A stretch of DNA of 64,000 bases, taken from positions 32,941-96,940 of the forward strand of contig CAZTAL010000131.1 in NCBI GenBank assembly GCA_964611525.1. The letters run 5' to 3'. Positions 36,044 through 45,996 of this stretch are shown in pieces. The stretch comes from JAAYJR01 sp964611525 (lineage in GTDB: Bacteria; Bacteroidota; Bacteroidia; Bacteroidales; Prolixibacteraceae). How positions within the stretch are numbered: position 1 is the first letter of the stretch; each line of letters starts with the position of its first letter. The notes below the pieces were generated by a model that saw only the letters and a list, made by a program, of their open reading frames with translations, was not told where the DNA came from and made no database searches. A program made the translations under genes and the position numbers.

Positions 36044-37621
36044 TCATTCTGACGATTCTTTCAGTGCAAGTCCCTCAGGTTTCATTTTCCATGTTTTTCC
36101 TACCATATCTCCGTCCCACGTATTAGAAACGTTCTCAATATCATAAATTATATCGATCATATTGTCCTCCAGATAAACCGCCTTGCCTTCCGGCACTTTT
36201 ACTGTTATATGTACTTCCTGATCCCTCCATTTCCTGTTTTCATCCAGTAGAAAATAAGGATCAAAAAATATAGTTGAATCAATTTCCTGATAATTATAGA
36301 TAATATCTTCCGCTAATTCCCTGGCATCTTCCCGCGTCCTACCCCTTGACATTTTCTTAATTGCAATAAGAAATCTGTCTCCACTTGCTCTCTCAACATC
36401 CAATCTTGGTTCACCCGCCAAAACCTCCTCACCATTAACTGATAATACCTTAAAGTTATTTATATTCCAATCTTCCTCAGAATAAGTTTCATAATTTACT
36501 TCAGCAAGATTGAGATATAAAGTTATACAGGTATCACACTGAATGGCTCTGCTGGTAACAACCGATGAACGGCTTTTATAATTTCCAACTTGTCCTGCCG
36601 AAAGAACCACAAGGAAAATAAGAGCTATCAACCAAATCCCCACCATAGATAATCCAATAGCAGTATTATTTGATTTATACCGGAATACAATTTTTGATCC
36701 AATAAATAAAATGGCAAGAAGTGGCATCCCGCCTATAAATCCAATTGCAATAATTCCAGCAGTGACTGTTCCTGGTTCAAGGAAATAGTCAAAAAATGCA
36801 GGGAAATGTATGTCGGGTGTCCAGATAAGAGGCCAGCCATGAACAAATGAATGGCCTAATGCCAAAGAAGAAATTAAACCAAGTAAGCCAATAAAACCTG
36901 ATATTATGAAAGCAATACCGATTACTAAAACTGCAACTTTCAACAACAACTTAAAAATATTATAAGTAACCTCACCAGCTCCCTCTAATGATTTTTTTCC
37001 CTTTGCATATGAATCCGATTTTTTGAACTTTTTATAACTCTCCTTTACATCTTTAACTTCTTCGCGAATAGATTTTTCAATATTCTTTATTGTTGCTTCC
37101 TGCCCTCTCATTTCAAGTCTTTGGGCAGTTGTTTTTGCTTTTGGTACAGCAATCCATAGTATAATATAAGCGAGCAGTGCTCCTCCTGTTGTTATAAAAA
37201 ACAAAACAACAAAAATAATCCGCAAAATTACCGGGTCCATCTGAAAATAAGCTCCTAATCCACTGCAAACACCACCGAAAACACGATTATCCGGATCTCT
37301 GTAAAATCTTCGTTTTCTCTTATCCGGACCTGTAAAAATTTCATCTTCTTCACCTGCCTCTTCGGCAAAATCTTTTGGAGTACCCATGGTTTTAATAACC
37401 TCTTCCACCCATAAGATGGTGATTACATTTTGACTATCAGACATTTTATCTGTAAAAATTTCCGCAATTCTAGCTTCAATATCGGATAGTATCTCGCGCC
37501 CCTCATCGTCCTCTCCAAAATGCTTTTTTAAATTTATCAGATATTTTTGGAGAGCTTCGTAGGCATCTTCTTCAATATGAAAGATGGTACCACTGATATT
37601 TATTGTATATGTCCTTTTCAT
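36044..37621 (-). CDS. PspC-domain membrane protein
   Basis: 525 residues. The N-terminal ~100 residues are cytoplasmic and acidic (a coiled DegS/stalk-like region). A PspC domain (about 105-170) follows, with RDPDNRVFGGVCSGLGAYF and a first membrane helix. Three further membrane helices (about 215-245, 280-305 and 318-340) precede a ~180-residue C-terminal domain rich in strands and outside the membrane. PspC domains relate to phage-shock/envelope stress control. The gene follows a PadR regulator by 30 bases, the usual pair in Bacteroidota, which probably represses it. Confidence 0.87.
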   Translation of the reverse strand: MKRTYTINISGTIFHIEEDAYEALQKYLINLKKHFGEDDEGREILSDIEARIAEIFTDKMSDSQNVITILWVEEVIKTMGTPKDFAEEAGEEDEIFTGPDKRKRRFYRDPDNRVFGGVCSGLGAYFQMDPVILRIIFVVLFFITTGGALLAYIILWIAVPKAKTTAQRLEMRGQEATIKNIEKSIREEVKDVKESYKKFKKSDSYAKGKKSLEGAGEVTYNIFKLLLKVAVLVIGIAFIISGFIGLLGLISSLALGHSFVHGWPLIWTPDIHFPAFFDYFLEPGTVTAGIIAIGFIGGMPLLAILFIGSKIVFRYKSNNTAIGLSMVGIWLIALIFLVVLSAGQVGNYKSRSSVVTSRAIQCDTCITLYLNLAEVNYETYSEEDWNINNFKVLSVNGEEVLAGEPRLDVERASGDRFLIAIKKMSRGRTREDARELAEDIIYNYQEIDSTIFFDPYFLLDENRKWRDQEVHITVKVPEGKAVYLEDNMIDIIYDIENVSNTWDGDMVGKTWKMKPEGLALKESSE

Positions 37622-37651
37622 TTCTGCAATATTTTAATTTTTTATCAGATT

Positions 37652-37984
37652 TTATGAATTTTTAGTTTTTATCTTTTCGACTGCATTAACCAGTTCAGAC
37701 CATGATGTTTCCAGTTCACCCAAAAATTTACGGCCATTTTCAGTTAATTCATAATACTTACGCGGAGGACCCTGTGTTGATTCTTCCCACTTGTAAGCTA
37801 AGAGCCCAGCATTTTTAAGTCTGGTAAGTAAAGGATACAAAGTACCTTCCACAACTATCATCTTGGCTTCTTTCAATGCTTTTATTATATCACTCGCATA
37901 GAGAGGCTCGCCATCTATTACCAAAAGAATGCAGTATTCCAGCACTCCTTTCCTCATCTGTGCTTTTGTATTTTCCAGTTTCAT
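37652..37984 (-). CDS. PadR family transcriptional regulator
   Basis: 110 residues: winged-helix DNA-binding domain (KGVLEYCILLVIDGEPLYASDIIKAL, then VVEGTLYPLLTRLKNAGLLAYKWEE) and a short C-terminal dimerisation helix, the PadR-s2 layout. The GPPRKYYELTENGRKFL motif is complete. It is the first gene of the PadR-PspC unit and is likely autoregulated; the -7 box lies 66-73 bases upstream. Confidence 0.9.
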   Translation of the reverse strand: MKLENTKAQMRKGVLEYCILLVIDGEPLYASDIIKALKEAKMIVVEGTLYPLLTRLKNAGLLAYKWEESTQGPPRKYYELTENGRKFLGELETSWSELVNAVEKIKTKNS

Positions 37985-38049
37985 TCGTTTAAAATTTTGT
38001 AATTTTCTGTAAATAAGTTAATTAAAAAATCCATAATCAATTATTTCTT

Positions 38050-38057
38050 CAAAGATA
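38050..38057 (-). promoter_or_regulatory. Promoter -7 box for the PadR-PspC unit
   Basis: Minus-strand TATCTTTG, full match to TAnnTTTG. A second candidate, TATATTTG, is at 38085-38092. The leader would be about 60 bases, long enough to hold a PadR operator. Confidence 0.5.
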
Positions 38058-38093
38058 ATTTTATATATAATGTTGTTGGTAATACAAATATAT

Positions 38094-38137
38094 ATAAAAA
38101 AAATAGTACCATGTGTTGCATGGTACTATTTTTTTTA
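38094..38137. terminator. Bidirectional intrinsic terminator downstream of the S41 protease gene
   Basis: AAATAGTACCATG (38101-38113) pairs with CATGGTACTATTT (38119-38131) around TGTTG, thirteen pairs. T runs follow on both strands (plus: TTTTTTTT; minus: the A run before 38101). On the minus strand it ends the comEB-ctp unit before the padR promoter. Confidence 0.85.
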
Positions 38138-38240
38138 TATTTTTTTACCTAAATATCTAAAACGGTATCATAATAAATTCATATAGTGTAAATTAATATT
38201 AGTAAGTACACAAAAAAAATTTAAAATGAACAACGAATTT

Positions 38241-39890
38241 TTAGTGCGACAATATTAAAACAGAATCATTTAAATGAATATTTTCCACCATTAAGTTCTG
38301 ACGCGAAATTTCAATAGCCTTTAATAGTGTATTATCGACTCTTTTAATAATCGGATAAAATCCTTCTTCTCCCATAATATTCCTTGCAATATAAGCTTTT
38401 AGCTGAGTAGTGATCAAATAATCTGATTTATCAATACCTTCCGGGTCTTTTAATATTCCCTTTTCTTCCACATAATTAATGAATTCATCAAAAATTTCCC
38501 GGTTATCTAAATATTCATCTAAATCCTTCCATGATGAAAATCCTGCAAGCTTTGCACGGTGACTATCTGTCCATGCATAAGCGAAAGAATAGATCAATCC
38601 TTTTCTGAATATACGGTTATAATATTCAGAATTTGCTGATGTATCAAGCGGAACAAATATATCCGGCATGATACCCCCTCCTCCGTAAACTGTCCGGCCG
38701 GCTTTAGTATAATATTTCAGAGAATCATTGAAATGAATACTATCAGCCTCCAACTGCTCCTTATGATCAAAACGGGAATACAAATCGTTAAGATAATCTT
38801 CATTGCCATCATCGTATGACTTCTGTATGCATCTGCCACTTGGAGTATAAAAACGGGCTACCGTCAAACGCAGTGCCGACCCGTCCACCAGAGGTATTTG
38901 CTCCTGAACAAGACCTTTCCCGAATGAACGCCTTCCGATGATCAGCCCGCGGTCATTATCCTGTAAAGCACCTGCAAAAATTTCACTGGCGGAAGCAGAA
39001 AATTCATCTATTAAAATATATATATTCATATCTTTCCAGGTATTTTTACCTGATGCATTATATGTTTTTCGTCGTGAATTCAATCCTTCGGTATACAAAA
39101 TAGGTTCTCCTTTTTTCAAAAATTCATCAACTATTTGCAACACACTTCCAAGGGAACCTCCGGGATTTTGCCGTAAATCTATTATCACCTTTTCCGCCCC
39201 GGAATTTTCAAGTTTATACATCCCCTGCATAAATTCACCATATGTCTTTTCGGAAAAACGGCTAATCTTTATAAACCCTGTTTTATCATCAATCATATAA
39301 GCAATACCAATCGAAAATAATGGTATATCATCCCTTGTTATCTCAAATTCCAATTCATTTTTATATCCCTTTCTGAGCACTCCCACTAATACTTTTGTAT
39401 CTTTTTCGCCTCTGAGCAAGTTCAAAACTGTTTGATTCCGAACATTAACTCCTGCTATAATTGAATCATTGACTCTTAAAATCCTGTCACCCTGCAAAAT
39501 GCCTACTTTGCTTGAAGGCCCGCCAGAAATTACCTCTATAACACGAACAGTATCATCCTGAACAGAAAACTGCACACCTATGCCTGAAAAATTACCCTGC
39601 ATTTCCTCATGGACACTTTGCATATATCTGGCAGGTATATAGGCTGTATGAGGATCGAGGTTATCCAATATTTCCGGAATAATTTCTTCAATGATTTCAT
39701 CCATATTAACGCTGTCGACATACCCATCTTCAATAAGTTGTAAAATAGTAGTAAGTTTATTCGCTTTACTCAGGCCAAGGGGATAATAAACAGGCTGACT
39801 TCTATGTTTTATTATATTTCCTATTAATATGCCGGCAATAACAGCCGATATTATTATCAAAGGAATAATTATATACGCTCTTTTATTCAT
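38241..39890 (-). CDS. S41 family carboxy-terminal processing peptidase
   Basis: 549 residues. An N-terminal membrane anchor (about 4-24), a helical region, then a PDZ domain (about 92-170, with FSGIGVQFSVQDDTVRV) and the S41 protease domain. The catalytic serine is in DEFSASASEIFAGALQD and the lysine in RSFGKGLVQEQIPL. A ~160-residue C-terminal helical tail follows. Such proteases trim envelope or periplasmic proteins. It directly follows comEB with no gap, a conserved Bacteroidota pair. Confidence 0.93.
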   Translation of the reverse strand: MNKRAYIIIPLIIISAVIAGILIGNIIKHRSQPVYYPLGLSKANKLTTILQLIEDGYVDSVNMDEIIEEIIPEILDNLDPHTAYIPARYMQSVHEEMQGNFSGIGVQFSVQDDTVRVIEVISGGPSSKVGILQGDRILRVNDSIIAGVNVRNQTVLNLLRGEKDTKVLVGVLRKGYKNELEFEITRDDIPLFSIGIAYMIDDKTGFIKISRFSEKTYGEFMQGMYKLENSGAEKVIIDLRQNPGGSLGSVLQIVDEFLKKGEPILYTEGLNSRRKTYNASGKNTWKDMNIYILIDEFSASASEIFAGALQDNDRGLIIGRRSFGKGLVQEQIPLVDGSALRLTVARFYTPSGRCIQKSYDDGNEDYLNDLYSRFDHKEQLEADSIHFNDSLKYYTKAGRTVYGGGGIMPDIFVPLDTSANSEYYNRIFRKGLIYSFAYAWTDSHRAKLAGFSSWKDLDEYLDNREIFDEFINYVEEKGILKDPEGIDKSDYLITTQLKAYIARNIMGEEGFYPIIKRVDNTLLKAIEISRQNLMVENIHLNDSVLILSH

Positions 39891-40334
39891 TTAATACTCC
39901 TCTATTTTCTGAAATTCAACTTGCTTTATTTCAATATTTGCTCTTTTAAGAAGATTTATTCCGTCTTCAACACGGTAATTCTCCGTAAAAACAACCCTTT
40001 TTATGCCTGCCTGGATAATTAATTTAGCGCATTCAAGACAGGGAGAAGAGGTGACATATAAAGTTGCACCTTCACTACTGTTGTTCGACTTTGCCACCTT
40101 TGTGATTGCATTGGCTTCAGCATGCAAAACATAAGGTTTTGTCTGGTTATTTTCATTTTCACAAATATTCTCAAATCCTGAAGGTGTGCCATTGTAGCCA
40201 TCAGAAATAATCATTTTTTCTTTAACAATCAATGCCCCAACTTTCCGGCGTTTACAATATGAATTTTGTGCCCATATCATAGCCATTTTTAAATAACGCT
40301 GGTCGAGCAGCATTTGTTTTTCCTCTTTACTCAT
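39891..40334 (-). CDS. comEB: dCMP/CMP deaminase
   Basis: 147 residues from ATG 40334; two upstream ATGs in frame are possible but the -7 box at 40365-40372 puts the transcript start close to them. Zinc-dependent deaminase fold: HAEANAI (about 83-89) with the zinc histidine and catalytic glutamate, and PCLEC (about 112-116) with the two zinc cysteines. It makes dUMP for thymidylate synthesis. The gene abuts the protease gene, the two forming an operon. Confidence 0.93.
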   Translation of the reverse strand: MSKEEKQMLLDQRYLKMAMIWAQNSYCKRRKVGALIVKEKMIISDGYNGTPSGFENICENENNQTKPYVLHAEANAITKVAKSNNSSEGATLYVTSSPCLECAKLIIQAGIKRVVFTENYRVEDGINLLKRANIEIKQVEFQKIEEY

Positions 40335-40364
40335 AATATAACTCATTTTCAAAATAATGAGTTA

Positions 40365-40372
40365 CAAATGTA
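40365..40372 (-). promoter_or_regulatory. Promoter -7 box for the comEB-ctp unit
   Basis: Minus-strand TACATTTG, full match to TAnnTTTG, 31 bases ahead of the preferred comEB start. A TTTG at 40387-40390 is nearer than the usual -33 distance. Confidence 0.5.
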
Positions 40373-40694
40373 ATACTCATTTAGGACAAATTGTTCATTT
40401 TGAAAAAGAGAAAGTATACAAATAAAATTAAATAAATACAGAATCCCGGCAAAACCAGTACGTATTCATGTCAGCCTATTCAAGGATTATATAGATTTTC
40501 TCTGCAAAAAAGGGATTCGAAAATTGATATTTCTCCTAAAAGTGAAAAGGAAGGAAAATGTTATAAATAACAAAAGAATGTGAGAATATAAAAATTTAAA
40601 TATTAAAATGTTAAATCAACATTTAATTAATTATTTCAGAGATTTAATATAAAATTACACTAATCCGAGAGGCTTCAAAATAATAAATCAAAAA
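40373..40694. other. Intergenic region between comEB and the SPOR lipoprotein gene
   Basis: 320 bases with no open frame of note and no RNA-like structure that I can see. It contains A/T-rich tracts only. Confidence 0.5.
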
Positions 40695-41186
40695 TTAATT
40701 CTTAATGAGAAGCCAGACATCCGAATATTGTGGATAAGCATTACGAATATGGGCTACACGGCTACGGGCTTCACTCTCAATCTTGTAAGAATTTACACAA
40801 ACCCTGTAATATCCTGTTTCACTATGAAGGATAATAGGTGTAAAGCCCTGATCTAATAATGTTTGCCTGTAATTTTTAGCATTATTCAAATTGCTGAAGG
40901 AACCAAGGATCACAAAAAAAGTATTACTTTCATTCTGAACTTTATCTTCCTGAGTTGTAAAACTAACCTGCTCTTTGCGCATAGAAACAGGTTCTTTTTC
41001 AACTACCTTTGACTCTTCTTTGATCTCCTCTTCCTTTTCCTCTGTTTCAGTACCGGTAGGTACAGTAAAAACTTTGGATTGAGTTGAAGGGTCAGTAGTA
41101 TAAGGTGACCGGGTTAACTCTTTTTTCGACTTACATGCAGTGAAAGCCAACCCAAAAACGATTGTTATTAAAAATATACGATTCAT
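40695..41186 (-). CDS. SPOR-domain lipoprotein
   Basis: 163 residues. Lipoprotein signal with lipobox GLAFTAC (Cys17), a ~65-residue acidic linker (TEEKEEEIKEESKVVEKE), then a SPOR domain of about 75 residues (FFVILGSFSNLNNAKNYRQTLLDQGF, then ETGYYRVCVNSYKIESEARSRV). SPOR domains bind denuded peptidoglycan and localise proteins to the septum. Monocistronic. Confidence 0.87.
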   Translation of the reverse strand: MNRIFLITIVFGLAFTACKSKKELTRSPYTTDPSTQSKVFTVPTGTETEEKEEEIKEESKVVEKEPVSMRKEQVSFTTQEDKVQNESNTFFVILGSFSNLNNAKNYRQTLLDQGFTPIILHSETGYYRVCVNSYKIESEARSRVAHIRNAYPQYSDVWLLIKN

Positions 41187-41428
41187 TATTTATTATTTTA
41201 ACATTTTCTTATTTACAAATATATATAATAAGACTTCTCTATTTTCATTTTATAAAGATAAGTTTTTCACAACAAGTTGTTTGCAACTATCAATTAATTT
41301 AATAATACAACCATAATTTCAGACATTTAAAAAGAATCAAACAGTCTTCGCTCATCAATAGCAATTCTGTAAGGTATTTATTATCTTTGAATAGTATAAT
41401 TGTTGAAAACATTTTCAAACTAATAATC
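41187..41428. promoter_or_regulatory. Intergenic region with the promoter of the Memo-AMMECR1 gene
   Basis: TATCTTTG (41382-41389) fully matches TAnnTTTG; no clear -33 TTTG is present. Transcription would begin about 41396, which supports the ATG at 41429 over the TTG at 41387 as the start of the next gene. Confidence 0.55.
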
Positions 41429-42853
41429 ATGGAAAGCAGGCAGTTTCAGGATACAAAGACCAGAGAACCAGCTTTTGCAGGTAAATTTTATGCTGCTACA
41501 AAAAAAGAACTGACCAGTCAACTTAAAGAACTTTTCTTAAAGGCTAAGGATAACATTGCTAGCGGCAAGCCCCGTGCTATAATAGCACCTCACGCAGGTT
41601 ATGTATTCAGTGGCTGTGTTGCAGCTTCAGCCTATAACCAAATTCCTGACAATACTAACTACAAAAGAATATTTATACTGGCTTCAAGTCATCAATTTCT
41701 TTTTGGAAGTGCAGCCATTTTCGATTCAGGTAATTATAAAACTCCATTGGGCGAAATAGAAGTAGATATTAAACTGGCACGCGAACTTATATCATCGAAT
41801 AAGATCTTCACACATAATGATAAGGCCCATCAATATGAGCACAGTCTGGAGGTTCAACTCCCTTTTCTTCAATATAAATTGAACAACAATTTTTTACTGG
41901 TACCCATAATTTTAGGTACTAATGATCCTGCCGACTGCAAAAAAATTGCCAATGCACTGGAACCATGGTTCACTCCGGAAAACCTTTTTGTTATCAGCAG
42001 CGATTTTTCGCATTATCCTTACTATGAAGATGCCAAAGAAAATGATCTGCGTACTGCTGAGGCTATTTGCAGCAATAAGTCACAAAAACTAATAGATACC
42101 TTAAAGGAAAATGAAACAAAAAATATCGATCAACTAGTTACTTCTCTTTGCGGATGGACATCAGTGCTGACATTGCTCAACATCACAGAGGATAAAAACT
42201 TAATATACCAAAAAATATATTATCAAAATTCGGGAGATACAGAGTATTACGGAGATAAAGACCGTGTGGTAGGCTATTGGGCTATTGTTGTCCTTAACAG
42301 GGATATTTCATTTTCACTTACCCGCGAAGAACAGGAACTCTTACTAAAAAAAGCGAGAGAATCTATTACAAATTTTGTAAAAACAGGAACAAGGAAAGTT
42401 ACCGAACCTACATCAACAGATAATATTTCACCAAAACATGCCGGTGTTTTTGTAAGTATTTATATAAACAAAGAACTGAGAGGTTGTATTGGCAACTTTG
42501 CCAAAGATGAAACACTTAATGATATGATACAACGCCTCGCGGTTTCAGCAGCTTGTGATTATCGTTTTGAGGATATCCGTCCTGAAGAACTAGACGATAT
42601 GGAACTCGAAATATCGGTTTTAACTCCACTGAAAAAAATTGAATCCATAAATGATATCCAACTCGGGAAACACGGCATTTTAATTAAAAAAGGTCCCAGA
42701 TCAGGCACCTTTCTTCCCCAAGTAGCCATGAAGACCGGATGGGACCTTTATGAATTCCTGGGACATTGTGCCCGTGATAAAGCAGGTCTTGGATGGGATG
42801 GATGGAAAGATGCAGAAATATATACTTACGAAGCTTTTGTTTTTAAGGGTTAA
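41429..42853 (+). CDS. AmmeMemoRadiSam system protein: Memo-like domain fused to AMMECR1 domain
   Basis: 474 residues from ATG 41429. The first ~280 residues are the Memo family (AmmeMemoRadiSam protein B): REPAFAGKFYAA, IIAPHAGYVFSG, HQYEHSLEVQLPFL and ISSDFSHYPYYEDA. The last ~190 residues are an AMMECR1 domain (protein A) with the invariant LRGCIGNF and TGWDLYEFLGHCA. In many bacteria and archaea the two are separate genes next to a radical SAM gene (AmmeMemoRadiSam). Here A and B are fused and the radical SAM gene is not in the window. The molecular role is unresolved. The gene abuts recO, which converges with it. Confidence 0.9.
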   Translation: MESRQFQDTKTREPAFAGKFYAATKKELTSQLKELFLKAKDNIASGKPRAIIAPHAGYVFSGCVAASAYNQIPDNTNYKRIFILASSHQFLFGSAAIFDSGNYKTPLGEIEVDIKLARELISSNKIFTHNDKAHQYEHSLEVQLPFLQYKLNNNFLLVPIILGTNDPADCKKIANALEPWFTPENLFVISSDFSHYPYYEDAKENDLRTAEAICSNKSQKLIDTLKENETKNIDQLVTSLCGWTSVLTLLNITEDKNLIYQKIYYQNSGDTEYYGDKDRVVGYWAIVVLNRDISFSLTREEQELLLKKARESITNFVKTGTRKVTEPTSTDNISPKHAGVFVSIYINKELRGCIGNFAKDETLNDMIQRLAVSAACDYRFEDIRPEELDDMELEISVLTPLKKIESINDIQLGKHGILIKKGPRSGTFLPQVAMKTGWDLYEFLGHCARDKAGLGWDGWKDAEIYTYEAFVFKG

Positions 42854-43576
42854 TTAAGAAAAAACCTCACGAAGCACTTTTAGGGATTTTATCTCTCCCA
42901 TATTTTCAAAATGAAGCCAGTAGTATTCAACCAACTTATTTATCAGATAACTCCGCATATTTTTTGAAATTTTCAATCCACCTAAATCACTTATTTTCAA
43001 ATTCGATAAAATACATATCAACTGTGTAGCCTCGGCATTTACGAAAAAATCATGTGCCGGTTCATAAGGTACGATAATTCCCTGATGCAAATCCAAGCAG
43101 CTATTCTTACCGGACATTCTCATATCTGGCATAAAACCCAGATATTCAGTTAGCCGTAATAAAAAATATATATGGAAATTAGATACCGTTACCTCTGCAA
43201 GATCGAAAAACAAAAATGAATTCTTTATAAAACTATACAAATCAGGTGAGCTTTCCTGCTCATGTAATATTTTATAAAGAATTTCAGAAATAAAAAGCGC
43301 CTGGGTAGATTTTAATATATCAAAGGGTATATTTTGATATGCGGGATAATTCTTTATCTCTTTTACACGATGAATCTCACGCGAATCTTTATAATAGGCT
43401 ACAATATTTACCAAAAACATCGATTGCAAGCCTGGCCTTTTTGTTGTTTTCCCAGTTCGCGGACTATTAATAATATACGCCTGTCGTCCGAAATGTTTTG
43501 TATAAATAGTAGCAATTACGCTACTTTCGCCATATTTAAGAACATGCAAAATAACTCCCTCCGTTGTTGCCAGCAT
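42854..43576 (-). CDS. recO: DNA repair protein RecO
   Basis: 240 residues, normal length. RecO loads RecA on SSB-coated DNA with RecR. N-terminal OB fold (TEGVILHVLKYGESSVIATIYTKHFGRQAYII), then a helical domain with YLGFMPDMRMSGKNSCLDLHQG at the usual zinc-region position; the four zinc cysteines found in many RecO are not present, which is common in Bacteroidota. Seven bases after porZ, a frequent neighbour in this phylum. Confidence 0.87.
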   Translation of the reverse strand: MLATTEGVILHVLKYGESSVIATIYTKHFGRQAYIINSPRTGKTTKRPGLQSMFLVNIVAYYKDSREIHRVKEIKNYPAYQNIPFDILKSTQALFISEILYKILHEQESSPDLYSFIKNSFLFFDLAEVTVSNFHIYFLLRLTEYLGFMPDMRMSGKNSCLDLHQGIIVPYEPAHDFFVNAEATQLICILSNLKISDLGGLKISKNMRSYLINKLVEYYWLHFENMGEIKSLKVLREVFS

Positions 43577-43583
43577 TATATTT

Positions 43584-45914
43584 TCAATTTATAAACAATA
43601 ACTTCTCAATATGAGTTTCTTCCCCATCTCTTGAAGTACAAAAAACCAAGTAAACCCCTGTTCTTACCCTGTTCCCATTAAGATTCTTACCATCCCAGAC
43701 CGCCTGTCCGCCCAAAGAAGTAGTCTGAAATACAAGATTACCTGTTATGTCGGTAATTTTTACATCTGTACTTTCCATCAGACCTGTGACTATCACAGGT
43801 CCATCCCATGTTTCCCTGACAGGATTCGGATAAACATATACATTGGCAAAAGCATCTCTACCACCAATAGCATCTCCCTGATATGAAACGAGTCCTTCGC
43901 TGGTACCTATAAACACTTCACCGGTGATATGGTTAATAGTAATGGCTGTGATATTATTGGAAATAAGCGGACTGTCTTCTTCTGTAAAATGTATTATCTC
44001 CTGCTCCCCGTCATCAGAAACAAGGAAAACTCCTGAGCCGCGTGTTCCTATCCATTTCCTGTTAGCCCCGTCAACTACAATTGCAGTAACAGTTTCCGTT
44101 TCAAGGAGAGGATGGTACAATCCGTCATTAAGGTCAAGACTCGGCTGTATAGCATAAAATTCATCTTCATCCCAAATTCGCACGGGATTATTATAAACAG
44201 CTACACCTTTTGAAGTTCCTAACCATACAGCCCCCTCCTGGTCTTCAGTAATACAATAGATATCATTCATGCGGTTAAAAATTTCCCTAATCCCGTTATT
44301 AAAATACGAAGTTACTATTAAGCGTTTCTTCTCTGTACCATTATTATTTACTACATAAGCATCCTGACCGCGGGGCACAACAATCCATTTATCACCGTTT
44401 TCAGTAACAATTACCTGACCAATAGATTTTGTTTCAGCAACTTCGGGAAGTGAAAATGATTTCCATTCACCACCGGCTGTAAGTTTCAACAAATTCTTAG
44501 AAACCTCAGAATTTGTGATCCAAAGATTTCCTTCCTCATCAAAATCCATGCCGCCAATCCGCACGTATGGTGCATCTGACTGTTCCGGAAGAGCTGTCTG
44601 AAGTGGACTGTTATAATTAGTAAATCTGTTAAGTAGTTCACCCCCATAAAATTCAAGTAGACCACCACCCCAACTGCCTGCATAAATATGTTGAGGATCA
44701 GCGGGATCAACTGCCAGATTTACTATATCGAAAAATCCATCCATCCCGGGATATTCTTCTTTTGAATACTCTGACCACTGGCCGTTTCGCAACATCCTGA
44801 AGCGGGGAGCTTCAAAGAGATTATTCCAGCTATCATTCCTTCCGCCTGCTGCAACCCAAAGATCCTCATTATTCGAAGACAGAAAAAAAACTTTATTATC
44901 TTCCGGTCCTTCAGGAGATATCATTTCATAATCCCCATCTAAAATACGAACCATTCCATATCCATAATCAGCAACCCACACAGAACCATCGTCAGTCATT
45001 ATTACACTTCTGGGATAAACAGGAAAAACCTCATTATCATTGAAAAGATACCTGTTAACTTTCCCAGTCACTATATGATTCCGGTCAACAATAAAGATCT
45101 CAGTTCTACCTGCCACAACCATATAATCACCATCTACCTGCACATCATGAATGTAATTTATCTGAGGAATATATCTATCCCACTGACCTCCATTTAACCT
45201 GTACATCTCATCCTGATTATACTTATCAGGAGTATAATTAGCTAATAAAAAACCAGCGTGAACTACGAGCTGGCTATACTTGTCTCCAGAATGAGGTATA
45301 CCAAGCACTTGTTCCCAGTTATTATAATCTAAAAAATTAGGTTCATTCTTTTCTGCCCTTAATAACCCCTGGTCGGTAGCCGCATAAATATATGATTCAA
45401 ATATTTCTATATCATTTACTCTAAGCGGACTTCCTCCCTCTCCTATATAATAAGTATCTTTTATTTCTTTCTTTTCAAGATTTATTACCACGATACCAAA
45501 ACCACAAGAAAGAAATGCCTCATTTTCTGAAAAAGAAATATTATAAATATTCTTATCCCCTGTGATTTGCTTTCTTTTTATATCAGAAATATTTATTATT
45601 CCCGAATCATAAACCAGATCGATATTACTATTCTTGTATGCCACCACTAGTACTTGGTTATCACTGCTGTAATTAATATTATTTATTCCAAAGTCATTAA
45701 GTCCGTTTATCTCTGAAAAAACTTGGATACTGTTATCCTGACAATTGAAATAAAATAAGCCGCCCTCTGTTGCACAATATATCTTTGAACCTGCTTCAAC
45801 GATTTTAAAGCTTTTAGTAAATGATAAATAATATTTCCAGCTTCCCTGTTGACGCTGGGCGCTAACTCGGCAAAAGCATACAAAAACAACCAAAAACAAA
45901 AAAATTTTCCTCAT
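43584..45914 (-). CDS. porZ: PorZ-like type IX secretion protein (beta-propellers with C-terminal sorting-like domain)
   Basis: 776 residues. A signal peptide ends near VSAQ, and WKYYLSFTKSFKIVEAG follows, matching the PorZ N-terminus. Two beta-propellers made of two-component-regulator-like blades follow, with repeated GLLYF-, DGSVWVADYGYGMVRI- and GAVWLGTSKGVAVY-type blades. The C-terminus (YPNPVRETWDGP, then ITDITGNLVF, then NGNRVRTGVYLVF) is a type IX CTD-like beta-sandwich. PorZ delivers anionic LPS to the sortase PorU on the surface. Adjacency to recO supports the call. Confidence 0.85.
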   Translation of the reverse strand: MRKIFLFLVVFVCFCRVSAQRQQGSWKYYLSFTKSFKIVEAGSKIYCATEGGLFYFNCQDNSIQVFSEINGLNDFGINNINYSSDNQVLVVAYKNSNIDLVYDSGIINISDIKRKQITGDKNIYNISFSENEAFLSCGFGIVVINLEKKEIKDTYYIGEGGSPLRVNDIEIFESYIYAATDQGLLRAEKNEPNFLDYNNWEQVLGIPHSGDKYSQLVVHAGFLLANYTPDKYNQDEMYRLNGGQWDRYIPQINYIHDVQVDGDYMVVAGRTEIFIVDRNHIVTGKVNRYLFNDNEVFPVYPRSVIMTDDGSVWVADYGYGMVRILDGDYEMISPEGPEDNKVFFLSSNNEDLWVAAGGRNDSWNNLFEAPRFRMLRNGQWSEYSKEEYPGMDGFFDIVNLAVDPADPQHIYAGSWGGGLLEFYGGELLNRFTNYNSPLQTALPEQSDAPYVRIGGMDFDEEGNLWITNSEVSKNLLKLTAGGEWKSFSLPEVAETKSIGQVIVTENGDKWIVVPRGQDAYVVNNNGTEKKRLIVTSYFNNGIREIFNRMNDIYCITEDQEGAVWLGTSKGVAVYNNPVRIWDEDEFYAIQPSLDLNDGLYHPLLETETVTAIVVDGANRKWIGTRGSGVFLVSDDGEQEIIHFTEEDSPLISNNITAITINHITGEVFIGTSEGLVSYQGDAIGGRDAFANVYVYPNPVRETWDGPVIVTGLMESTDVKITDITGNLVFQTTSLGGQAVWDGKNLNGNRVRTGVYLVFCTSRDGEETHIEKLLFIN

Positions 45915-45996
45915 ATAACCTATAAAAATATAATTTATAAGTACGGTATTAAATGGTTTAATTCTGAAGTTTGGAAAGATTACAAATTAATTTATA

